Assembly: GCA_040902855.1 (NCBI GenBank)
Contig: JBBDWN010000190.1
Location: forward strand, 1 to 10,552
Reading direction: 5' to 3'
Origin: DATHWB01 sp040902855
Lineage (GTDB): Bacteria; Actinomycetota; Acidimicrobiia; Spongiisociales; ZC4RG35
DNA length: 10,552 nucleotides
How positions within the stretch are numbered: position 1 is the first letter of the stretch; each line of letters begins with the position of its first letter. Under the pieces are notes generated by a model, which saw only the letters and a program-made list of their open reading frames with translations, ran no database searches and had not been told where the DNA came from. The position numbers were made by a program, and so were the translations under genes. Of the stretch, positions 5,736 through 10,552 are shown in pieces.

Positions 5736-7325
5736 ATGAATCTCGTTCCGCTTCTCGCACCCGCCGTCGCCTCCCGGATCTCTGCCTGGAATGAGGCCGA
5801 CGCCGTCCGAAGGCTTTGGGCAGGTGATCCGACGGTGTGGTCGGACGATCCCGCCACCCCGGAGCTGGCGGACAGGCTCGGCTGGCTGTCGCTGCACGAG
5901 ACGATGCGCCCCGCCATCGGCGAGATCGTCGAGGCAGCCGCTGCGGTTCGTGCCGATTCCGATCATGTGGTCCTGTGCGGGATGGGTGGATCGAGTCTCG
6001 CCCCCGAGGTGTTTGCCCTCTCGTTCGGACGCACCGAAGGCTGGCCCAGCCTCATCGTCGTGGATTCGACCCATCCAGATGCGGTGCGGGCGGTGCGAGA
6101 GCGGATCGACCCGGGGCGAACCACCTTCGTGATCTCGTCGAAGTCTGGAACGACGCTGGAGACGCTGTCGTTCTTCCGCTACTTCTATGCAGAAGCCGGA
6201 AGCGACGGGTCTCGTTTCGTCGCCATCACCGACCCCGGCTCGTCACTGGCGACGCTGGGGAAGGAACGCGGCTTCCGCTTCGTGTTCGAGACGATCGCCG
6301 ATGTGGGCGGGCGCTTCTCGGCGTTGACCCACTTCGGCCTGGTCCCGGCGGCGTTCATCGGCGTGGATATCAGTGCACTGCTCGAGGCAGCCGGGGACCT
6401 CGCCCGTCAGGCCGCTGAGAACGTCCGCGACGACCCTGCTGTCGGTCTGGGGATCGCGCTCGGCGAGCTGGCCAGGCAAGGACGGGACAAGCTCACGCTG
6501 CTGACCTCGCCGTCACTGGCATCGCTGCCGTCGTGGATGGAACAGCTCGTCGCCGAGAGCCTCGGCAAGGACGGGACGGGGATCGTCCCCATCGCCGATG
6601 AACCGCCCCGGGGTCCGTCGGCGTATGCGGACGACCGGGTGTTCCTGGCGTTCGTCCTGGCGGGCGAAGAGGGTCCGAATCTCGAGTCGTTGATCCGGGC
6701 CGGCCAGCCTGTTCTCGGCTTTGAGCTTCCGGAGCTGGCATCGCTTGGATACGAGATGCTCAGAGCCGAAGTCGTCACCGCGACCGCCGGTGCGGTGCTC
6801 GGCGTGCACCCGTTCGACCAGCCGAACGTCGAAGCTGCCAAGCGTCTGGCAACCCAGGCGATGGACGGTGAGTTGGACTTTGGCTCGGTGTCAACGGTGC
6901 CGGCCGGTGACGCTTCCGAGGAGTTGTCTCTCCTTCTCGACGTGCTCGTGCCCGGCGACTACGTGGGAATCCACGCCTATCTCGCTCCCGGCGACGAGCG
7001 TTGGGGGAGGCTGCAGGAACTGCGCAAGGCGATCGGCGCCAGGACCGGACTCGCCACGACTCTCGGGTGGGGCCCTCGCTTCCTGCACAGCACCGGACAA
7101 CTCCACAAGGGCGGCCCCGAGACCGGGGCGTTCATCCAGCTGGTGGATCGCCCATCGTCGCCCCTGGTCGTTCCCGAATCCGGGCACGAGTTCGGGGCAA
7201 TCATCTCGGCCCAGGCCGCGGGCGATCATCAGGCTCTCGTGGATTCTGCCAAGCGCGTCATCCGCATCGACCTCGGCGCCGATCCGGATGCCGTCATCGA
7301 CTCGATCACCGCGGCCATCACGTGA
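5736..7325 (+). CDS. pgi: Glucose-6-phosphate isomerase (type found in transaldolase-Pgi fusions)
   Basis: This 529-residue enzyme interconverts glucose 6-phosphate and fructose 6-phosphate. SIS-domain motifs are clear: GMGGSSLAPEV (82-92), ISSKSGTTLET (133-143, phosphate binding), SWMEQLVAESLGKDGTG (266-282, with the probable catalytic Glu) and HSTGQLHKGGPETG (451-464, with the late His/Lys active-site region). The N-terminus (LWAGDPTVWS, then DRLGWLS) resembles the Pgi half of bifunctional transaldolase/Pgi proteins rather than classical E. coli Pgi. No transaldolase domain precedes it: the frame upstream runs through purB on the opposite strand. The ATG at 5736 starts close to the conserved sequence and has no Shine-Dalgarno site, but a -10-like box ends seven bases upstream. 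The stop overlaps the zwf start by four bases (GTGA), so pgi and zwf form an operon at the glucose-6-phosphate branch point. Confidence 0.93.
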   Translation: MNLVPLLAPAVASRISAWNEADAVRRLWAGDPTVWSDDPATPELADRLGWLSLHETMRPAIGEIVEAAAAVRADSDHVVLCGMGGSSLAPEVFALSFGRTEGWPSLIVVDSTHPDAVRAVRERIDPGRTTFVISSKSGTTLETLSFFRYFYAEAGSDGSRFVAITDPGSSLATLGKERGFRFVFETIADVGGRFSALTHFGLVPAAFIGVDISALLEAAGDLARQAAENVRDDPAVGLGIALGELARQGRDKLTLLTSPSLASLPSWMEQLVAESLGKDGTGIVPIADEPPRGPSAYADDRVFLAFVLAGEEGPNLESLIRAGQPVLGFELPELASLGYEMLRAEVVTATAGAVLGVHPFDQPNVEAAKRLATQAMDGELDFGSVSTVPAGDASEELSLLLDVLVPGDYVGIHAYLAPGDERWGRLQELRKAIGARTGLATTLGWGPRFLHSTGQLHKGGPETGAFIQLVDRPSSPLVVPESGHEFGAIISAQAAGDHQALVDSAKRVIRIDLGADPDAVIDSITAAIT

Positions 7326-8761
7326 GCACCCGTCCGGCAGCCGAGACGATGGGATTCGAACCGCATCTGTTCGTCCTGTTCGGGGCCACGGGCGACCTCG
7401 CCCGTCGGATGTTGGTCCCCGCCATCTACCGGCTGCTCGAGTCACGCGACTTCGACGACCAGATGCATCTTCTCGGGGTGGCCACGTCCGAACTCGACGA
7501 TGACGAATTCCGAGCGATCGTCGTCGAGGCGCTCGCCGAGGCGGGATGGACGGCCGAAGAGGCGGAGCGATGGTGCGTCGAATACGTGAGCTACGTCTCG
7601 ATCAAGGGCGGCTTCGCCGATCTGGCGGCTGCGGTGACCGCAATCGAGGCTCGTTGTGACCTGCCTCCGAACCGTGCCTTCTATCTGGCGATTCCTCCTT
7701 CGGTCTTCGATGACACCGTCGAGGGCCTCGCCGGGGCCGGACTGACTACAAGCCAAGGCTGGACCAGGGTGGTGGTCGAGAAGCCATTCGGCACCGACCT
7801 CGAGTCCGCCCGTCATCTCAACGAAGTCCTCCACCGGCATTTCACCGAGAGCCAGATCTTCCGCATCGACCATTACCTGGCGAAGGAGACGGTCCAGAAC
7901 CTGCTGGCCTTCCGCTTCGCCAACTTGCTGTTCGAATCGGGATGGAACAGGAATCAGATCGATTCGGTTGAGATCACCGTCGCCGAGACCCTGGGCCTGG
8001 AAGGCCGCGCCAAGTACTTCGACCGGGCCGGGGTCATCCGTGACATCGTCCAGAATCATTTGCTGCAGGTGCTCACGCTCGTCGCCATGGAGCCTCCGGT
8101 TCGTCTGGACGCCGGCTCCATCCGCGACGAGAAGGTCAAAGTCCTGCGGTCGATCAATCCAGTCAGGCGGGAAGCCGTGATCCGAGGTCGCTACACGGCG
8201 GGTGAGATCGACGGCGAGCCCGTTCCTGGGTACCTCGACGAAGAGGGCGTTCCGGCTTCTTCGGTGACCGAGACCTTCGCCTCGATCCGGATCGACGTCG
8301 ACAACTGGCGATGGCGAGGCGTGCCGTTCACCTTGCGCACCGGAAAGCGCCTGGCGGAACGGCTCACCCAGATCGCCGTGCGGTACAAAGAACCGCCGGT
8401 TTCCCTGTTCGAGGTCGACGGTGCGTGCCCGGTGCACGCAAACGTCCTCTTCATCACGCTCCAGCCCAACGAGGGATTTCACCTCACATTCGACGTGAAG
8501 CGGCCGGGGGAGGGGATGGAATTGGTGACCCAGGACCTCGAATTCCACTATGCGGATGCCTTCGGACGCTTGCCAGACGCCTACGAGACGCTGATCGCCG
8601 ACCTGTTGGCGGGGGATCAGACGTTGTTCGTGCGAGGGGACGAGACCGAGGAGGCCTGGAGGATCCTCGGTCAGGCACTCGACATGACCGAGGAGCCGAA
8701 GCCGTATCCAGCCGGGAGTTGGGGTCCGGACGGCGAATTCCAGCGTCCCGTCGAGGCCTGA
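7322..8761 (+). CDS. zwf: Glucose-6-phosphate 1-dehydrogenase
   Basis: Zwf oxidises glucose 6-phosphate to 6-phosphogluconolactone and reduces NAD(P)+, the entry step of the oxidative pentose phosphate pathway. The 479 residues match the family's usual length of roughly 480-510. The N-terminal Rossmann motif is FGATGDLARRML (20-31). EKPFG lies at 153-157. The substrate-binding signature is RIDHYLAKE (181-189), in which Ala187 replaces the usual Gly. DIVQNHLLQ (241-249) supplies the catalytic His246. The GTG start is inside the pgi stop codon (GTGA). An in-frame ATG at 7349 would trim nine residues and still keep the Rossmann fold. No opcA or pgl follows, because the next gene is the WhiB-like regulator after a 366-bp spacer. 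Confidence 0.96.
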   Translation: MSTRPAAETMGFEPHLFVLFGATGDLARRMLVPAIYRLLESRDFDDQMHLLGVATSELDDDEFRAIVVEALAEAGWTAEEAERWCVEYVSYVSIKGGFADLAAAVTAIEARCDLPPNRAFYLAIPPSVFDDTVEGLAGAGLTTSQGWTRVVVEKPFGTDLESARHLNEVLHRHFTESQIFRIDHYLAKETVQNLLAFRFANLLFESGWNRNQIDSVEITVAETLGLEGRAKYFDRAGVIRDIVQNHLLQVLTLVAMEPPVRLDAGSIRDEKVKVLRSINPVRREAVIRGRYTAGEIDGEPVPGYLDEEGVPASSVTETFASIRIDVDNWRWRGVPFTLRTGKRLAERLTQIAVRYKEPPVSLFEVDGACPVHANVLFITLQPNEGFHLTFDVKRPGEGMELVTQDLEFHYADAFGRLPDAYETLIADLLAGDQTLFVRGDETEEAWRILGQALDMTEEPKPYPAGSWGPDGEFQRPVEA

Positions 8762-8793
8762 GTAGCTTCTTGCGGATTCGTGTCGATATTGCC

Positions 8794-8823
8794 TTGACAC
8801 CGTATGCGGCGGGTGCATACGGT
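8794..8823 (+). promoter_or_regulatory. Strong sigma-70-type promoter of the WhiB7-like gene
   Basis: TTGACA (8794-8799) is a perfect -35 hexamer and TACGGT (8818-8823) fits the actinobacterial TAnnnT -10 consensus; the spacer is 18 bases. Transcription would start near 8830, giving a leader of about 300 bases before the WhiB ATG. It is the best promoter match in the window. Confidence 0.7.
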
Positions 8824-8824
8824 G
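8798..8824. promoter_or_regulatory. Perfect 10-bp inverted repeat filling the promoter spacer (operator)
   Basis: CACCGTATGC (8798-8807) and GCATACGGTG (8815-8824) are exact reverse complements separated by GGCGGGT. The dyad overlaps the end of the -35 box and the whole -10 box, so a bound dimer would block or remodel RNA polymerase at this promoter. Because it lies upstream of the predicted transcript start, it is more likely a DNA operator than a leader hairpin, though zwf read-through RNA could also fold here. No matching regulator is evident in the window. Confidence 0.6.
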
Positions 8825-8849
8825 CCCAGATCTTCCAGGAGAACTGTCA

Positions 8850-9023
8850 GTGATCACCCAGCGCACACACATGTCGCAGACACCGGGCCAGACCGGTCTC
8901 GGCGCGCGCGCTGCGGTTCGCATCGCGCCGCCGGCCGCCCCCGTTGCATTCTGCAACTCCGTCGTCGCCACGACGGATGCAGGCGGCACCCTCACCCCCC
9001 ACCGACGGACGCGTATCGAGTGA
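8850..9023 (+). CDS. Putative upstream ORF / leader peptide of the WhiB7-like gene
   Basis: A 57-codon ORF starts with GTG eight bases after AGGAG and ends with TGA 25 bases before the terminator stem. The predicted peptide begins MITQRTHMSQTPGQTG, has an Ala/Pro-rich middle (APPAAPVAF) and ends basic (TPHRRTRIE). It resembles no enzyme or domain I know, and the hairpin-dense sequence suggests the act of translation matters more than the product. An internal in-frame ATG at 8871 could be a second start. It would be the translated sensor of the attenuator: completed translation covers the antiterminator segment just before its stop. It is longer than I would expect for a leader peptide, so the exact start is uncertain. 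Confidence 0.48.
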   Translation: MITQRTHMSQTPGQTGLGARAAVRIAPPAAPVAFCNSVVATTDAGGTLTPHRRTRIE

Positions 9024-9048
9024 TCTCCAACTCACATCGATTTTCGAG

Positions 9049-9077
9049 GACCGTCGGGAACCCCGGCGGTCTTTTTT
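9049..9077 (+). terminator. Canonical intrinsic terminator inside the WhiB7-like leader
   Basis: GACCGTCGGG (9049-9058) and CCCGGCGGTC (9062-9071) form a 10-bp stem with one G-U wobble and a three-base AAC loop, followed directly by six Ts (9072-9077). It lies 50 bases before the WhiB ATG, so unless it is overridden the gene is not transcribed. U-tract terminators are uncommon in high-GC actinobacteria, which makes its position in a 5' leader notable. Confidence 0.85.
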
Positions 9078-9114
9078 GTTGGCCGCTCACGAAGAACAAG
9101 TACGAAGAGAAGAC

Positions 9115-9119
9115 GAGGA
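9115..9119 (+). promoter_or_regulatory. Ribosome binding site fixing the WhiB start
   Basis: GAGGA sits eight bases before ATG 9128 in a purine-rich stretch. It is the strongest Shine-Dalgarno match for any full-size gene in the window and argues against the long in-frame upstream extension as the start. Confidence 0.8.
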
Positions 9120-9127
9120 AACACGAG

Positions 9128-9430
9128 ATGGACGAGATCTACGAACGGGGCCGATGTACCAAGGAGGGCAGTCACGAGCTGTTCTTCTCCGAGCGACCCA
9201 GTGATCTGGCGGCGGCCCAGGCGATCTGCGCCGGGTGTGACGTGCGGGTCAGGTGCTTGGAGACGGCGCTCGAGGATGCCCTCGAGTGGGGCGTGTGGGG
9301 CGGGGTCATCTTCTGGGATGGCCAGGCCTATCACCGCAAACGCGGGCGCGGCCGTCCGCGGCACAACGAGAAGCATTTGCCCGTGGAGGCAGACCTGCAG
9401 GACTTACGCCAGATGGTCCGCTCCGCATGA
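9128..9430 (+). CDS. whiB7: WhiB-family iron-sulfur regulator, WhiB7-like
   Basis: This 100-residue protein has the four cluster-binding cysteines of WhiB proteins: Cys10, then Cys34-x2-Cys37-x5-Cys43. They would hold a [4Fe-4S] cluster. The beta-turn motif GVWGG is at 55-59, preceded by EW and followed by an IF pair. A C-terminal AT-hook, KRGRGRPRHN, lies at 71-80. The AT-hook of RGRP type just after GVWGGxIF is the hallmark of WhiB7, which binds sigma region 4 and AT-rich DNA upstream of -35 boxes and switches on intrinsic antibiotic resistance in mycobacteria and streptomycetes. A further 20 residues follow the hook here. The leader, with an upstream ORF and terminator, supports the same assignment. 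The reading frame is open back to 8804, but that start precedes the predicted transcript. A principal-type sigma gene lies convergently 65 bases downstream. The family call is firm; the WhiB7 subclass is a judgement from motifs. Confidence 0.9.
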   Translation: MDEIYERGRCTKEGSHELFFSERPSDLAAAQAICAGCDVRVRCLETALEDALEWGVWGGVIFWDGQAYHRKRGRGRPRHNEKHLPVEADLQDLRQMVRSA

Positions 9431-9495
9431 CAAGGAAACAAGAGAAGGCAAGGGAGTTCGAATCCTCGGGCTACTGATCGCGGGCTCTGCAGCCC
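9431..9495. terminator. Convergent spacer with short hairpin after the sigma gene
   Basis: The 65-bp gap between the converging WhiB and sigma genes ends in a perfect 5-bp hairpin, GGGCT-CTGC-AGCCC (9482-9495), which touches the sigma stop codon. No U-tract follows on either strand, so termination here is probably weak or factor-dependent. Confidence 0.35.
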
Positions 9496-10422
9496 TCAGA
9501 AAGCGGCGACGTCGCGCAGGACTCGTCCCGGCTTGCGCATCTTGGCGATCGCCTTCGCTTCGATCTGGCGAATGCGTTCCCGGGTGACGTTGAAATGGCG
9601 TCCGACCTCGTCGAGCGTTTTGGGTTCGGTGTTCCCCAGCCCGTAGCGCATGATGATGACGGTGCGCTCTCGGTCGTTGAGGCGTTCCATGTACTCGTCG
9701 AGGTCTTCGAGGCGCGAGGCGAGGAGTGCCATCTCGAAAGGATCTTCGGCATCCTCGTCTTCGATGAAGTCGCCGAGCACGGTCGAGTCCTCACCGACCG
9801 GTTCGAAGATCGAGATCGTCTCGGGGGAGATCTTCTTGGCGTCGATCACCTTGTCCACTGTGAGACCAGACTCTTCGGCGATTTCCGCATCGGTGGGAGT
9901 GCGGCCGAGACGCTTGGTCAGTTCGTTGTCCGCCTGTCGGACTTGGCCGATCGTGTCCATCATGTGAACCGGAATCCGGATCGTCCGGCTCTTGTCGGCG
10001 ATGGAGCGCGAGATCGACTGACGGATCCACCAGGTGGCGTAGGTGGAGAACTTGAAGCCCTTGCAGTGTTCGAACTTCTCGACCGCTCGGATCAGTCCGA
10101 GGTTGCCTTCCTGGATCAGGTCGAGGAACGGCAGTCCGGAGCGCTGGTAGCGCTTGGCGATCGAGACGACCAGACGCAGGTTGGCCTGGATGAAGTGCCG
10201 CCGGGCGGCGAGGCCCTGGCGAATCTCGGCATCGAGCTGGATCTTGTCGGGGTGCTCCGGTTCGGCCTCGAGCTCGATTTCGGCCTTGCGTCCCTTTTCG
10301 ATCGACTTGGCGAGCGCGACTTCGTCTTCGGCAGTGAGTAACACGAATTTGCCGATGCCGTCGAGGTACTGCTTGACCGCCTCGTCGCCCGCGTCCCAGG
10401 GGTTCATTCGCCGCGCTGACAT
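9496..10422 (-). CDS. Principal-type RNA polymerase sigma factor (SigA/SigB/HrdB group)
   Basis: This sigma-70 factor has 308 residues from ATG 10422. Region 1.2 covers about 13-46 (AVKQYLDGIGKFVLLTAEDE). Region 2 covers about 76-153, with NLRLVVSIAKRY, FLDLIQEGNLGLIRAVEKF and the melting motif FSTYATWWIRQ with Trp131/Trp132. Region 3 follows to about 232. Region 4 (about 240-300) carries the -35-reading helix-turn-helix TLDEVGRHFNVTRERIRQIEAKA. The long acidic region 1.1 of housekeeping SigA is absent. The size matches group 2 SigB-like factors, although some primary sigmas are also short. A GTG at 10455 would add 11 residues; ATG 10407 would remove five. Neither has a strong ribosome site. 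It converges on the WhiB7-like gene, and in known systems WhiB7 acts by binding sigma region 4. I could not identify its promoter in the 97 bases left before the window edge. Confidence 0.94.
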   Translation of the reverse strand: MSARRMNPWDAGDEAVKQYLDGIGKFVLLTAEDEVALAKSIEKGRKAEIELEAEPEHPDKIQLDAEIRQGLAARRHFIQANLRLVVSIAKRYQRSGLPFLDLIQEGNLGLIRAVEKFEHCKGFKFSTYATWWIRQSISRSIADKSRTIRIPVHMMDTIGQVRQADNELTKRLGRTPTDAEIAEESGLTVDKVIDAKKISPETISIFEPVGEDSTVLGDFIEDEDAEDPFEMALLASRLEDLDEYMERLNDRERTVIIMRYGLGNTEPKTLDEVGRHFNVTRERIRQIEAKAIAKMRKPGRVLRDVAAF

Positions 10423-10552
10423 GAAGTGCTTTCGTCCGAAATTGGGTACTCGCACCTTCTATCGGTCGTGGTACCCCCAAAGTTGAGCCCCCGGAGTCCA
10501 TTCCTACCCAGGGTTAAATCGGACCCCCACGTCCGTTTCAGCCCGCGGAAGC

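Larger units (their letters stand above)
8824..9127 (+). promoter_or_regulatory. Structured attenuator leader of the WhiB7-like gene
   Basis: This stretch separates zwf from the WhiB gene and reads as a regulatory RNA leader. In order it holds a ribosome site (AGGAG, 8837-8841), an upstream ORF (8850-9023) and a two-part hairpin 8900-8930 (7-bp outer arms CGGCGCG/CGCGCCG). Next come a 6-bp hairpin 8943-8957 (GTTGCA/TGCAAC) and an 8-bp hairpin 8958-8977 (TCCGTCGT/ACGACGGA). The segment CCGACGG (9002-9008) can pair with CCGTCGG in the terminator's first arm. An intrinsic terminator (9049-9077) and the WhiB ribosome site (9115-9119) close the leader. The logic fits translation-dependent attenuation as known for mycobacterial whiB7: a ribosome finishing the upstream ORF masks 9002-9008 and allows termination, while stalled translation allows antitermination. 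The pairings are read from the sequence; the mechanism is inferred. Confidence 0.62.

Noticed and set aside
7442..8995. Long minus-strand open frame (517 codons) opposite zwf and the leader
   Set aside because: It is an antisense shadow of a clear zwf gene in high-GC DNA; its translation shows no domain and runs through the leader hairpins.
9451..9467. tRNA T-arm-like string GGGAGTTCGAATCCTC between whiB and the sigma gene, suggesting a tRNA fragment or attachment site
   Set aside because: The loop TTCGAAT is present, but the flanking 5-bp stem pairs poorly and no cloverleaf, anticodon arm or acceptor stem can be drawn around it.
1..10552. Insertion sequence, integrase, phage gene or CRISPR array
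   Set aside because: No transposase or recombinase motif, no terminal repeats with target duplication and no regularly spaced repeats were seen; gene content is chromosomal housekeeping and regulation.
10456..10552. Promoter upstream of the sigma gene
   Set aside because: TAGGAAT-like and GATAGAAG-like words occur on the minus strand, but none has a matching -35 box at acceptable spacing, so no site is called.

Overview
The window is about 10.5 kb of high-GC DNA from an actinobacterium, probably a deep-branching lineage (Acidimicrobiia-like) and probably a metagenome or draft scaffold, since it contains a run of exactly ten Ns. The evidence is a WhiB-family protein, an HrdB/SigA/SigB-type sigma factor, PspC-domain two-component signalling, frequent GTG starts and several genes without a clear Shine-Dalgarno site. 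The lineage call is inference only.

Left part (1-4169): an envelope-stress signalling island. On the minus strand lie a PspC protein with a duplicated C-terminal beta domain of LiaF type and a small two-helix membrane protein, coupled by a TGATG overlap. Divergent from them, on the plus strand, are a PspC-domain histidine kinase and a NarL/LuxR-type response regulator that overlap by four bases. A small one-helix protein carrying LiaF-like FGG/MGG beta repeats meets the regulator tail to tail. The layout recalls LiaFSR-type systems, but with PspC as the membrane module in both kinase and partner.

Middle part (4197-8761): central metabolism. purB (adenylosuccinate lyase, containing the N run) reads left and appears to lead into the LiaF-like gene. 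Divergent from it are pgi and zwf, which overlap by four bases and carry glucose-6-phosphate into glycolysis or the oxidative pentose phosphate path. The Pgi is of the type usually found as the C-terminal half of transaldolase-Pgi fusions, but here it stands alone.

Right part (8762-10552): a WhiB7-like gene with a 0.3 kb leader, and a principal-type sigma factor gene convergent with it. The leader holds a strong promoter (TTGACA/TACGGT) whose spacer contains a perfect 10-bp inverted repeat, then an upstream ORF with a good ribosome site, packed hairpins, a possible antiterminator segment, and a canonical U-tract intrinsic terminator ending 50 bases before the WhiB start. This architecture matches the attenuation-controlled leader known for mycobacterial whiB7 and is the most interesting element of the window.
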